The position numbers and the translations under genes are program-made. Shown in pieces: positions 47,854-55,940 of a DNA stretch of 64,000 nt. The number at the start of each line of letters is the position of its first letter. The first letter of the stretch is position 1. Source of the DNA: Frankineae bacterium MT45 (GTDB lineage: Bacteria; Actinomycetota; Actinomycetes; Mycobacteriales; Jatrophihabitantaceae); the NCBI GenBank assembly GCA_900100325.1, contig LT629697.1, positions 2,973,423 to 3,037,422 on the forward strand. The letters run 5' to 3'. The notes beneath the pieces were generated by a model. The model was given only the letters and a program-made list of their open reading frames with translations. It ran no database searches and was not told where the DNA came from.

Positions 47854-48165
47854 TCAGAATCTCGGCGCGGAGCGGGAACGCTGAACACCCGGGGCACGCC
47901 GGTCGCGTGCCGTCCAGCAGGCGGTGTGCCAGTGACGCCGGTCTGATGCCTCGGCGTCGTGGCTGACCCAGGCCACGATGTGCGGCACACCGCCCTGCAC
48001 CACCTGGTCGCACCCGGGACAGCGGTAGCTCTTCTCGCCGCGCGCGCCGGTGACGCTGCGGACGCTGTACTCCTCACCGCGCCAGGACTCGGTGCGCTGT
48101 GCCGAGAGCCCCGATCCGTTACCGGACCGGGGCTCGTCAACACGTCGTCGATTCTGGCGGGGCAC
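47854..48165 (-). CDS. Small conserved actinobacterial protein with putative zinc site
   Basis: 103 residues from the GTG at 48165, with GGAGG close upstream. A basic N-terminus (VPRQNRRRVDEPRSGNGSG) precedes WRGEEYSVRSVTGARGEKSYRCPGCDQVVQGGVPHIVAWV and RRHWHTACWTARDRR. The CPGC pair with the later His and Cys (HWHTACW) looks like a zinc ribbon. Homologues are widespread in actinobacteria and sometimes labelled ATP/GTP-binding without basis; no function is known. A longer open frame upstream overlaps the HADH gene and lacks homology. The gene ends 51 bases from the convergent MFS gene and starts 10 bases after the HADH stop, so it may be the end of that operon. Confidence 0.78.
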   Translation of the reverse strand: MPRQNRRRVDEPRSGNGSGLSAQRTESWRGEEYSVRSVTGARGEKSYRCPGCDQVVQGGVPHIVAWVSHDAEASDRRHWHTACWTARDRRAPGVQRSRSAPRF

Positions 48166-48175
48166 GCCCTCCAGA

Positions 48176-49951
48176 TTAGCTGTAGTCGCGGAAGCCCTTG
48201 CCGGTCTTGCGTCCGAGACGACCGGCCGTGACCAGGTGCTCCAGCAGCGGCGCCGGCGCGTAACCCGGCTCGCGGAACTCGTTGTACAGGGTGCGCTGGA
48301 TGGCCAGCGACACGTCGTTGCCGACCACGTCGAGGAGCTGGAACGGGCCCATCGGGTAACCACAGCCGACCTTCATCGCGGTGTCGATGTCATCGGCGCT
48401 GGCGTAGTGCGCCTCAAGCATCTTCACCGCGTCGTTGAGGTACGGGAAGAGCAGCGCGTTGACGATGAAGCCGGCCCGGTCACCACAGCGCACCGCGTGC
48501 TTGCCGATCTTGGCCGTGACGTCGAGGACGGTGGCCTCGACCGCGCTGTCGGTCGAGACGGTGGTGACGACCTCGACCAGGCGCATGATGGCGGCCGGGT
48601 TGAAGAAGTGCATGCCGATCACGTCGGCCGGACGCGAGGTGACCGCGGCGACCTCGATGACCGGGAGGCTTGAGGTGGTGGTGGCCAGGATGGTTCCCGG
48701 CTGGCAGACCCGGTCCAGGGTGGTGAAGAGTTCCTGCTTGACGGCGAGGTCTTCGACGACGGCCTCGACGACGAGTTCGACTCCGCTCAGATCTTCAGCG
48801 CTGCTGGTGCCCCGGACGAGGGCCAGAGCGGCGTCCCGCTTCTCCTCCGTGAGCTTGCCGCGATCGACGGCCTTGTCGAGCGACTTGGTGATGCTGGCGA
48901 TGACGCCGGCCACCTTCTGCTCGCTGCGGGCGACGAAGAGGACCTCGTAGCCGGCCTTCGCGAAGACCTCGATGATGCCGGTGGCCATCGTGCCGGAACC
49001 GACCACACCGACCTTGCTGATGCTGCGAGCTCCGGCGACGGCACCGCCGGCGGACGGGGTGAGCGCATCGGCGACGACGGTCGACGAGCCGGGCGCCTCG
49101 TAGGTGTAGAAGCCGCGGCCGGACTTACGTCCGAGCAGGCCGGCGGTGATCATCTGCTTGAAGATCGGCGTCGGCGCGTAGAGGCGATCGCGCGTCTGCT
49201 TGTAGATGGTGTCGAGGATCTCGGCGGCGGTGTCGAGGCCGATGAGGTCGAGCACGGCCAGCGGTCCCATGGGGAGTCCGCAGCCCAGGCGCATCGCGGC
49301 GTCGATGTCCTCGCGGCTGGCGTAGCGCGACTCGTACATCGCGGCCGCGTGGTTGAGGTATCCGAAGAGCAGGGCGTTCGCGATGAATCCAGCCCGGTCG
49401 CCGATGGTGACGTCGGTCTTCTCCAGCGACTGGGCGAAGGCCTCCACGTCCTCGACGACGTCGGCCTCGGTGACGACGCTGCGCACGATCTCGACCAGCT
49501 TCATGACCGGAGCCGGGTTGAAGAAGTGCAGACCGACGACCTTCCCCGGGCGGCCGGTGGCGACGGCGATCTCGGTGACCGAGAGGGACGAGGTGTTGGT
49601 GGCGAGGATCGCCTCCGGCTTACAGATCTCGTCCAGCGTCGCGAAGATCGACTTCTTCAGCTCCAGCGACTCCGGCACGGCCTCGATGACGAGGTCGGCC
49701 TCGCCGAGGGCCTTCAGCTCGGTGCCATAGGTGATGTTGCCCAGCAGCGTCATGCGCTCGTCGGCCGTTAGCTTGCCGCGGGCCACGGCCCGGTCGGTGG
49801 ACTGCTCGATGTGGGCCTGTCCGGCCTCGATCGCCGCGTCGTCCTGCTCGATGGCCAGCACCGAGATGCCGTTGCGGGCCAGCACCTCAGCGATCCCGGC
49901 ACCCATCGTGCCGAGACCGACAACGCCAACCTGAGAAAATTCGCGGCTCAT
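48176..49951 (-). CDS. Tandem-fused 3-hydroxyacyl-CoA (3-hydroxybutyryl-CoA) dehydrogenase
   Basis: 591 residues made of two complete 3HAD units in one chain. Unit 1 (about 1-290) has the NAD motif VGVVGLGTMGAGIAE, LVIEAVPESLELK, the catalytic His142 in GLHFFNPAPVMKLVE and GDRAGFIANALL. Unit 2 (about 312-591) has VGVVGSGTMATGIIE, ELVVEAVVEDLAVK, GMHFFNPAAIMRLVE and GDRAGFIVNALL. Both look catalytically complete. The enzyme oxidises 3-hydroxyacyl-CoA or reduces acetoacetyl-CoA. Similar double proteins exist in Streptomyces. Upstream lies a GTTAC-type operator shared with ccr and etfB. AAGGAAC precedes the ATG. Confidence 0.93.
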   Translation of the reverse strand: MSREFSQVGVVGLGTMGAGIAEVLARNGISVLAIEQDDAAIEAGQAHIEQSTDRAVARGKLTADERMTLLGNITYGTELKALGEADLVIEAVPESLELKKSIFATLDEICKPEAILATNTSSLSVTEIAVATGRPGKVVGLHFFNPAPVMKLVEIVRSVVTEADVVEDVEAFAQSLEKTDVTIGDRAGFIANALLFGYLNHAAAMYESRYASREDIDAAMRLGCGLPMGPLAVLDLIGLDTAAEILDTIYKQTRDRLYAPTPIFKQMITAGLLGRKSGRGFYTYEAPGSSTVVADALTPSAGGAVAGARSISKVGVVGSGTMATGIIEVFAKAGYEVLFVARSEQKVAGVIASITKSLDKAVDRGKLTEEKRDAALALVRGTSSAEDLSGVELVVEAVVEDLAVKQELFTTLDRVCQPGTILATTTSSLPVIEVAAVTSRPADVIGMHFFNPAAIMRLVEVVTTVSTDSAVEATVLDVTAKIGKHAVRCGDRAGFIVNALLFPYLNDAVKMLEAHYASADDIDTAMKVGCGYPMGPFQLLDVVGNDVSLAIQRTLYNEFREPGYAPAPLLEHLVTAGRLGRKTGKGFRDYS

Positions 49952-49997
49952 AAACCTGGTTCCTTGTCGCAGAGATTCGTGGAAGTCCCGAAGAAGT

Positions 49998-50015
49998 AGG
50001 TTACTGACGGGTAAC
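49998..50015 (-). promoter_or_regulatory. Operator and -10 element of the tandem HADH gene
   Basis: GTTACTGACGGGTAAC (50000-50015) matches the ccr palindrome in both 5-base arms. On the minus strand the arm runs into TAACCT (49998-50003), the same -10 register as at ccr and etfB (TAACAT). The -35 (GAAACC at 17 bases) is poor. It lies 49 bases before the HADH start codon. Confidence 0.6.
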
Positions 50016-50043
50016 TCGTGGGTTTCATGAACACTAATGCAGT

Positions 50044-50067
50044 CGTGGGCTCGAAGCTACTCCCACG
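50044..50067 (-). terminator. Candidate hairpin after the crotonase gene at 50.1 kb
   Basis: CGTGGG (50044-50049) and CCCACG (50062-50067) with a 12-base loop, 69 bases past the stop of the leftward crotonase gene and just upstream of the HADH promoter. Short arms; a weak terminator is possible. Confidence 0.35.
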
Positions 50068-50135
50068 TGACCCAGTCCTCAGTCGACTTCTTCACACGAG
50101 AACCCGAACGGCGCCCGCCGTAAACGCTCCCGGAT

Positions 50136-50894
50136 CTACTTGCGGACGAAGCTCTGCACCGCGGCTTTGAACTGCGGGCTCTGAGCCGATTCGGCCTGGG
50201 CCCAGGACTCGAACTCCAGCGTCTGCTCGAAGTTGCCGTGGCTGGCGATCCCGACCGCACGCTTGATGTTGCGAGCCAGCGACGGGTCCAGCGCCGCGTA
50301 GCGCCCGGCCAGTTCGACCGCAGCCGCCAGCGGATCCTCCGCGATCTCCAGGATCATTCCGGCGGCCAGCGCCTCGTCGGCCCGCACCGCCCCGCCAGCC
50401 AGCAGCAGGGCGAGGGCCCGCTGCCGTCCTAGCGCTTCGACCACGTAGTGCGTGCAGCCTCCGCCCGGGTGCAGCCCGAGCTTGGTGAAGGTCACCCCGA
50501 AGGAGGCGGCCGGGGCGGCGATCCGGATGTCACACGACATCGCGAGGATCACCCCGGCCCCGACGGCCGGGCCCTGGACGGCGGCGATCGTGGGTATCTC
50601 CAGGTCCCCGACGCTCAGAAAGCTGTCGTAGATGCCGCGCAGATCGTCGCGGAGTTGGCCGGTGGTGCGGTCGCTGTCGCCGAAGATGGCGGGTAGGTCA
50701 GCACCGGCGCTGAAGGCCGGCCCGTTGCCGGTGACCACCAGCGCCCGTGCCGTGCGGTCACCCTTCACCTGGGCCACGGCATCCCGTAGCCCGCTCTGCA
50801 GAGCCGGCGAGAGTGCGTTGCGCTTGGCCGGATCGTTGAGGGTCAGGACACGCACGCCCTCGACCGGGGCGTCGGCGAGCAGGACTACGGACAT
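50136..50894 (-). CDS. Crotonase-family protein lacking both hydratase glutamates
   Basis: 252 residues. The crotonase fold is clear (LVVTGNGPAFSAGADLPAIF, AAVQGPAVGAGVILAMSCDIRIAAPAASFGVTFTKLGLHPGGGCTHYVVEALG), but the two Glu of true enoyl-CoA hydratases are Ile (GAGVIL) and Phe (VTFTKLG). It is therefore unlikely to be a classical hydratase and may be an isomerase, a thioesterase-like or another crotonase activity. AGGAG lies before the ATG. It follows nucS on the same strand after a 12-base tandem repeat and precedes the HADH gene. Confidence 0.82.
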   Translation of the reverse strand: MSVVLLADAPVEGVRVLTLNDPAKRNALSPALQSGLRDAVAQVKGDRTARALVVTGNGPAFSAGADLPAIFGDSDRTTGQLRDDLRGIYDSFLSVGDLEIPTIAAVQGPAVGAGVILAMSCDIRIAAPAASFGVTFTKLGLHPGGGCTHYVVEALGRQRALALLLAGGAVRADEALAAGMILEIAEDPLAAAVELAGRYAALDPSLARNIKRAVGIASHGNFEQTLEFESWAQAESAQSPQFKAAVQSFVRK

Positions 50895-50904
50895 GGGGAC
50901 TCCT

Positions 50905-50988
50905 AGTTGAGCAGAAGGTTGAACGGGAGGTTGAGCGGAAGGCTGAGCGGAACGTTGAACGGGAGGCTGAGCGGAACGTTGAACGGGC
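50905..50988. repeat. Seven-copy 12-bp tandem repeat between nucS and the crotonase gene
   Basis: Seven consecutive 12-base units with consensus RGYTGARCGGRA fill 50905-50988: AGTTGAGCAGAA, GGTTGAACGGGA, GGTTGAGCGGAA, GGCTGAGCGGAA, CGTTGAACGGGA, GGCTGAGCGGAA, CGTTGAACGGGC. It ends 22 bases from the nucS stop and begins 10 bases before the crotonase start. On the minus strand it is open in the nucS frame, so read-through of the nucS TAG would add about 35 residues with the repeating pattern PFNVPLSL. Confidence 0.85.
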
Positions 50989-51010
50989 GAGTCGCCGACG
51001 GTGACCAGGC

Positions 51011-51682
51011 CTAGAAGAGGCGTAGCGACGGATCGTCCGCGCCGCGCAGTGATTCGTAGTCGAGGACGACGCAGTCGATGCCTCGATCGGTGGCCAGCAC
51101 CCGGGCCTGCGGCTTGATCTCCTGGGCCGCGAAGACGCCGCGCACCGGTGCCAGCAGCGGATCCCGGTTCAGCAATTCCAGGTAGCGGGTGAGCTGCTCG
51201 ACACCGTCGATGTCACCCCGCCGTTTGATCTCGATCGCCACCGCCAGCCCGGCGCCGTCGCGCGCCATGATGTCGACCGGCCCGATCGCCGTCGGAAACT
51301 CTCGGCGCACCAGCCGGAATCCGTCGCCGAGCGTCGAGATGTGCTGGGCCAGCAGCACCTGCAGATGCGCCTCGACGCCGTCCTTCACCAGTCCCGGATC
51401 GATCCCCAGATCGTGGGTCGAGTCGTGCATGACCTCGTCGATGGTGACGATGAGCTGTTCCCGGGCCTTGTTGGTGATGGTCCAGACGACACCCTCCTCG
51501 GCCTTCTCCTCGACCAGTGTGCAGGGCGGACTCATCCAGTTCAGCGGCTTGTAGGAGCCGCCGTCGGAGTGAACCAGGACCGAGCCGTCGGCCTTCACCA
51601 TCAGCATCCGGGTGGCCAGCGGGAGATGAGCCGTGAGCCGTCCGACATAGTCGACGCTGCATCTGGCAATGACTACGCGCAC
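51011..51682 (-). CDS. nucS: Mismatch-specific endonuclease NucS/EndoMS
   Basis: Non-canonical mismatch repair endonuclease that cuts both strands at mismatches; it stands in for MutS/MutL in most actinobacteria. 223 residues: N-terminal dimer domain ([48 protein letters not shown]), C-terminal RecB-like nuclease with [36 protein letters not shown] (Asp and Glu-x-Lys catalytic residues). It ends in SLRLF, the short clamp-binding motif known at this C-terminus, so the TAG at 51011 is the true end despite the open frame beyond. GTG start; 47 bases after the mutase gene. Confidence 0.95.
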   Translation of the reverse strand: MRVVIARCSVDYVGRLTAHLPLATRMLMVKADGSVLVHSDGGSYKPLNWMSPPCTLVEEKAEEGVVWTITNKAREQLIVTIDEVMHDSTHDLGIDPGLVKDGVEAHLQVLLAQHISTLGDGFRLVRREFPTAIGPVDIMARDGAGLAVAIEIKRRGDIDGVEQLTRYLELLNRDPLLAPVRGVFAAQEIKPQARVLATDRGIDCVVLDYESLRGADDPSLRLF

Positions 51683-51729
51683 CGTCGCAGGTTACCCGAG
51701 ACTACTTCTGCGGCTTCTGCGTCTCGGCC

Positions 51730-53754
51730 CTACGCCGACTCATGTGCGGCCCGAGCCTCGACTATCGCGTCGACCACCGAGTCGAGCACGTTGGTGATGG
51801 CGAAGTCCTTGGGCGTGAAGACCCGAGCCACTCCGGCCGCGAGCAGCGCCGGGGTGTCGGCCTCCGGGATGATCCCGCCGAGCACCACCGGCACGTCATC
51901 GAGACCGGCTGCGCGCAGGCCGTTGACGACATCCGGCACCACCGACAGGTGCGAACCCGAGAGGACCGAGAGGCCGACCACGTCGACGTCCTCCTCCACC
52001 GCCGCCGCGACGATCTGGGACGGGGTGAGGCGGATGCCCGAGTAGACGACCTCGAACCCGGCGTCACGGGCGCGGACGGCGATCTGCTCGGCCCCGTTGG
52101 AGTGCCCGTCGAGGCCCGGCTTGCCGACCAGGAACTTCAGCGGGCGGCCCAACTCCTGCCCGACCTGGCGCACCCGGTCACGCACGGACTGCAGATCCGA
52201 GGCGTTGCCGCCGCCACTGGCCGCGCTCACCCCGGTGGGGGCGCGGTACTCGCCGAAGACCTCCCGCAGCACGCCGGACCACTCGCCGACGGTGACCCCG
52301 GCCCGGGCACAGACCAGCGAGGCCTCCATCAGGTTCGTCTCGGTCTTGGCCGCGTCGCGCAGCGCGCGCAGCGCCTCGTCCACGACCTCGGCGTCACGAG
52401 CGGCTCGCCAGGCGGCGATGGCCTCCTTGGCCGCACCCTCGACGGCCGCGTCGACGGTGAGAATGCCACCGTCAGCCCCACCGACCAGCGGGTTCGGCTC
52501 GGATTCGGTCCACTTGTTCAGCCCGACGATGATGTCCTCGCCCGACTCCATCCGGCGCCGGCGATCGGCCAGCGACGAGACGAGGGCCGATTTCATGTAG
52601 CCGGACTCGACGGCCGCGACCGCACCGCCCATCTCCAGCACGCGGGCCACCTCGGCCCGGGCCCCGTCGGCGATCTCGGCCACCTTCGCCTCGACGACCG
52701 TGGAGCCGGCGAAGAGGTCGCCGTACTCGAGGAGGTCGGATTCGTAGGCCAGCACCTGCTGCATCCGGATCGACCACTGCTGGTCCCAGGCCCGGGGCAG
52801 GCCCAACGCCTCGTTCCACGCCGGCAACTGGACGGCCCGGGCGCGGGCGTCACGCGACATCGTGACGGCCAGCATCTCCAGGAGAATGCGGTACACGTTG
52901 TTCTCCGGCTGCGCCTCGGTGAGGCCGAGCGAGTTCACCTGGACGCCGTAACGGAATCGCCGCTGCTTGGCGTCGGTGACCCCGTACCGCTCGCGGGTGA
53001 TCTCATCCCAGAGCTGGCCGAAGGCGCGCAGCTTGCACATCTCCTCGACGAAACGCACCCCGGCGTTGACGAAGAAGGAGATGCGGGCCACGACGTCGGC
53101 AAACTTCTCCGGCGGCACCTGACCCGAGTCGCGCACCGAGTCGAGGACGGCGATCGCGGTACAGAGGGCGAAGGCAACCTCCTGCACCGGCGTCGCGCCG
53201 GCCTCCTGCAGGTGATAGCTGCAGACGTTCATCGGGTTCCACTTGGGCACGTTCGCCACTGTGTAGGCGATCATGTCGGTGATCAGGCGCAGCGAAGGAG
53301 CCGGCGGGAAGACGTACGTTCCCCGCGACAGGTACTCCTTGATGATGTCGTTCTGGGTGGTGCCGGCCAGCTTGCTGCGGACCTCAGCCGGGTCCAGCCC
53401 GCTGGCCACCGCCTGCTCCTCGGCCGCGGTGAGGTAGAGCGCGAGCATGTACATCGCCGGCGCGTTGATCGTCATCGACGTGTTCATCTTCTCGAGCGGG
53501 ATATCCGCAAAGAGCGCCCGGATGTCACCGATGTGCGAGATGGGCACCCCGACCTTGCCGACCTCGCCGCGGGCCAGTTCTGCGTCCGGGTCGTAGCCGG
53601 TCTGGGTGGGCAGATCGAAGGCGACCGAGAGACCGGTCTGCCCCTTGGCCAGGTTGCGGCGGTAGAGCGCATTGGACTCGACCGGCGACGAATGTCCGGC
53701 GTAGGTGCGCATCACCCACGCGGGATCGCGGGTGTGATCATCTGGGTAGGGCAT
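51730..53754 (-). CDS. meaA: Ethylmalonyl-CoA mutase (MeaA/Ecm), with fused B12-binding domain
   Basis: Adenosylcobalamin-dependent conversion of (2R)-ethylmalonyl-CoA to methylsuccinyl-CoA. 674 residues from the ATG at 53754 (GAGG upstream). The catalytic part (WVMRTYAGHSSPVESNALYRRNLAKGQTGLSVAFDLPTQTGYDPDAELARGEVGKVGVPI, YLSRGTYVFPPAPSLRLITDMIAYTV) keeps Tyr and Arg at the two carboxylate-binding positions, unlike IcmA. The C-terminal domain carries the B12 motif DGHSNGAEQ (D-x-H-x-x-G). MNTSMTINAPAMYMLALY and CSYHLQEAGATPVQEVAF match MeaA rather than methylmalonyl-CoA mutase. Same strand and just upstream of nucS. Confidence 0.93.
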   Translation of the reverse strand: MPYPDDHTRDPAWVMRTYAGHSSPVESNALYRRNLAKGQTGLSVAFDLPTQTGYDPDAELARGEVGKVGVPISHIGDIRALFADIPLEKMNTSMTINAPAMYMLALYLTAAEEQAVASGLDPAEVRSKLAGTTQNDIIKEYLSRGTYVFPPAPSLRLITDMIAYTVANVPKWNPMNVCSYHLQEAGATPVQEVAFALCTAIAVLDSVRDSGQVPPEKFADVVARISFFVNAGVRFVEEMCKLRAFGQLWDEITRERYGVTDAKQRRFRYGVQVNSLGLTEAQPENNVYRILLEMLAVTMSRDARARAVQLPAWNEALGLPRAWDQQWSIRMQQVLAYESDLLEYGDLFAGSTVVEAKVAEIADGARAEVARVLEMGGAVAAVESGYMKSALVSSLADRRRRMESGEDIIVGLNKWTESEPNPLVGGADGGILTVDAAVEGAAKEAIAAWRAARDAEVVDEALRALRDAAKTETNLMEASLVCARAGVTVGEWSGVLREVFGEYRAPTGVSAASGGGNASDLQSVRDRVRQVGQELGRPLKFLVGKPGLDGHSNGAEQIAVRARDAGFEVVYSGIRLTPSQIVAAAVEEDVDVVGLSVLSGSHLSVVPDVVNGLRAAGLDDVPVVLGGIIPEADTPALLAAGVARVFTPKDFAITNVLDSVVDAIVEARAAHESA

Positions 53755-53891
53755 GGCGCTGACCTCTTTATCCGTCCAAACCGGGAGTGACTGTCGCTGA
53801 CGATCCCACGGTTGTGACGCCGCGGCTACCATCTAGAAACAAACTGTGGCCCACTTCGCAGCAGCATCCGCCATCTGAAAGGCTACTGCTC

Positions 53892-53930
53892 ATGAGCGAG
53901 CGCTGGAGTGCAGGTGTTCAGACCCGATGA
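53892..53930 (+). CDS. Putative 12-residue leader peptide coupled to the phosphoribosyltransferase
   Basis: A short open frame, MSERWSAGVQTR, whose TGA overlaps the ATG of the phosphoribosyltransferase gene (ATGA). GAAAGG lies 9 bases before its ATG, while the downstream gene has no clear ribosome binding site of its own. It may deliver ribosomes to that gene by coupling or act as a leader peptide. Such short frames also arise by chance. Confidence 0.35.
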   Translation: MSERWSAGVQTR

Positions 53931-54433
53931 GTGAGCTTGCCGTCGACGACGACCGTGAGAACCTCACCTGGGACGTCTTCGGGCGAGCCAGCCGGGAGTT
54001 GGCGACGGCCATCGCCGACGACGGTTTCCGCCCCGACCTGATCCTGGCCATTGCCCGCGGCGGCCTCTTCGCCGCCGGATCGCTCGGCTACGCACTCGAC
54101 GTCAAGAACCTGCACGTGATGAACGTCGAGTTCTACACCGGGGTGGATCAGCGCCTGGATATGCCGGTGATGCTCCCGCCGGTGCCGCAGCTCGTCGACC
54201 TCTCCGGCGCGAAGGTCCTCATCGCCGACGACGTCGCCGACACCGGCGCCACGCTGGAACTGGTGAAGGAGTTCTGCGTCGGCAAGGTGGCCGACGTGCG
54301 CTGTGCGGTCATCTACGAGAAGTCACGTTCGAGCGTGAAGTGCGAATACGTCTGGCGCCACACCGACCGGTGGATCAACTTCCCCTGGTCGGTTCTCCCA
54401 CCCGTCGTCGGCACGACCAACCGCGACGCCTGA
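53927..54433 (+). CDS. Type I phosphoribosyltransferase family protein
   Basis: 168 residues. The PRPP-binding loop is KVLIADDVADTGATLELV (residues about 99-116); ILAIARGGLFAAGSLGYALDVKNLHVMNVEFYTG forms the core. It resembles xanthine/hypoxanthine-type PRTases of archaeal and actinobacterial kind (Gpt-like), and ends with INFPWSVLPPVV, a typical C-terminal hood. Base specificity cannot be told. Divergent from the mutase gene and 10 bases before the SRPBCC gene on the same strand. Confidence 0.85.
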   Translation: MSELAVDDDRENLTWDVFGRASRELATAIADDGFRPDLILAIARGGLFAAGSLGYALDVKNLHVMNVEFYTGVDQRLDMPVMLPPVPQLVDLSGAKVLIADDVADTGATLELVKEFCVGKVADVRCAVIYEKSRSSVKCEYVWRHTDRWINFPWSVLPPVVGTTNRDA

Positions 54434-54443
54434 GAGACGAATC

Positions 54444-54908
54444 GTGACTCACGTCTACCGGTTCCGCTCGCAGTGGCGCCTGGACGCCTCCGCACCCGAG
54501 GTCTACGAGGCGCTGCGCGATGTCGCGGCGTACCCGCGCTGGTGGCGCCAGGTCCGCTCCGCGGAGCAGCTCGACGACGAGTCCGGCGAGATCAGCTGCC
54601 GCAGTTTCCTGCCCTACACGCTGCGTTTCGTGGCGACCCGCGACATCGAGGATCCGATCGGGCTACGTCTGCGGGCGCACCTGAAGGGTGACCTCAATGG
54701 CTTCAGTGAGTGGAACGTCGCGGCGCAGGACCCCGCTGGCACGACGGCGACCTTCGTCGAGGAGGTGACCCTCGGCAACCCGATGCTGCGGCGAATCAGC
54801 GCAGTCACCCGTCCGGTGATGGTCGCCAATCATTCAGCGATGATGCGGTCCGGTGAGCGAGGGCTGCAGGCGCTGCTCGATCGGGCGGACCGAGCAGCGC
54901 CCGAGTAA
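54444..54908 (+). CDS. SRPBCC (START/polyketide cyclase-like) family protein
   Basis: 154 residues, helix-grip fold: the opening VYRFRSQWRLDASAPEVYEALRDVAAYPRWWRQVRSAEQLD and the C-terminal helix VMVANHSAMMRSGERGLQALLD are characteristic. These domains bind hydrophobic ligands; no enzyme activity can be assigned. GTG start. Probably co-transcribed with the phosphoribosyltransferase; its end faces the HBD gene across 46 bases. Confidence 0.85.
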   Translation: MTHVYRFRSQWRLDASAPEVYEALRDVAAYPRWWRQVRSAEQLDDESGEISCRSFLPYTLRFVATRDIEDPIGLRLRAHLKGDLNGFSEWNVAAQDPAGTTATFVEEVTLGNPMLRRISAVTRPVMVANHSAMMRSGERGLQALLDRADRAAPE

Positions 54909-54954
54909 AGCCGGATTCTTACCGCTCAGCGACGCCTGACCGAGCCGCAGCGGT

Positions 54955-55806
54955 TCAGTGCTGGTAGAAGCCCTTGCCGCTCTTGCGACCCAGGTCGCCC
55001 GCGATGACCATCCGCTGCAGCAACTCCGGCGCCGCGAACTTGCTGTCCTTGGTGTCGGCGTAGATGTTGTTCGTGGCGTGCAGCATGATGTCGACGCCGG
55101 TGAGGTCGGTGGTGGCCAGCGGCCCCATCGCGTGGCCGAAGCCGAGCTGGCAGGCGATGTCGACATCTTCGGCCGACGCCACCCCGGACTCGACCAGCTT
55201 GATCGCCTCGTTGGCGAGCGCGGTGATGAGTCGGGTCGTCACGAACCCGGCGACGTCGCGGTTCACAACGATGCAGGTCTTGCCGATGTTCTCGGCGTAG
55301 GCCCGGGTGCGGGCCAGCGTCTCGTCCGAGGTCTTGTAGCCCCGGATCAGCTCGCAGAGCTTCATCATCGGCACCGGCGAGAAGAAGTGGGCGCCGACGA
55401 CCATTTCCGGGCGCGCGGACGCCGCGGCGATGGTCGTGATCGGAATGGCGCTGGTGTTGGAGGCAAGCACGGTCTTCTCACCGACGATGCCGTCGAGCGT
55501 GGCGAAGAGCTCGCGCTTCACGTCGACGTTCTCGAAGATCGCCTCGACGACGATGTCGACGCTGCCGACCGCGTCGAGGTCGGTCGTGGTGGTGATTCGA
55601 CCGAGCGCCGCCTCGACATCCTCGCTGCTGATCCGGCCCTTCTCGGCGAAGCGAGTCAGCGACTTCTCGATACCGGCCCGTCCGCGGGCCAATGCCTCGT
55701 CGGTGACGTCACGCAGCACGACGTCCCAGCCGGCGACGGCCGATTCCTGGGCGATTCCCGCCCCCATCAGTCCGGCTCCGATGATGCCAACTGTCCGATC
55801 AGTCAC
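54955..55806 (-). CDS. 3-hydroxybutyryl-CoA dehydrogenase
   Basis: 283 residues, single 3HAD unit: NAD motif VGIIGAGLMGAGIAQESAVAG, VDIVVEAIFENVDVKRELF, ASNTSAIPITTIAAA, catalytic His in VGAHFFSPVPMMKLCELI, NRDVAGFVTTRLI, and the C-terminal GFGHAMGPLATTDLTGVDIML. It interconverts acetoacetyl-CoA and 3-hydroxybutyryl-CoA. The GTG at 55806 is preferred to the ATG at 55827 because GAGGAG lies between them, 6 bases before the GTG. It is the second 3HAD enzyme in the window and is not preceded by a GTTAC-type operator. Confidence 0.92.
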   Translation of the reverse strand: MTDRTVGIIGAGLMGAGIAQESAVAGWDVVLRDVTDEALARGRAGIEKSLTRFAEKGRISSEDVEAALGRITTTTDLDAVGSVDIVVEAIFENVDVKRELFATLDGIVGEKTVLASNTSAIPITTIAAASARPEMVVGAHFFSPVPMMKLCELIRGYKTSDETLARTRAYAENIGKTCIVVNRDVAGFVTTRLITALANEAIKLVESGVASAEDVDIACQLGFGHAMGPLATTDLTGVDIMLHATNNIYADTKDSKFAAPELLQRMVIAGDLGRKSGKGFYQH

Positions 55807-55940
55807 TGCGTTCTCCTCAAAATTCATGCCATTCGCCCGCGGCTTCTCCGGCGGGGCCCGGCTGGGGCGAGTTGGCGTATGCCTTTAGCAACATGCTTCT
55901 CGCCCAGCAAGGTTGTCAATCGCGCCGACGATAGTCGAGC

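Noticed and set aside
51687-51702. GTTACCCGAGACTACT before nucS as a fourth GTTAC operator
   Set aside because: Only one arm matches; the second arm and centre do not.
51742-53790. Plus-strand frame of 682 codons opposite meaA
   Set aside because: Antisense shadow of the mutase gene; translation rich in Arg/Asp/Gly/Val without motifs.
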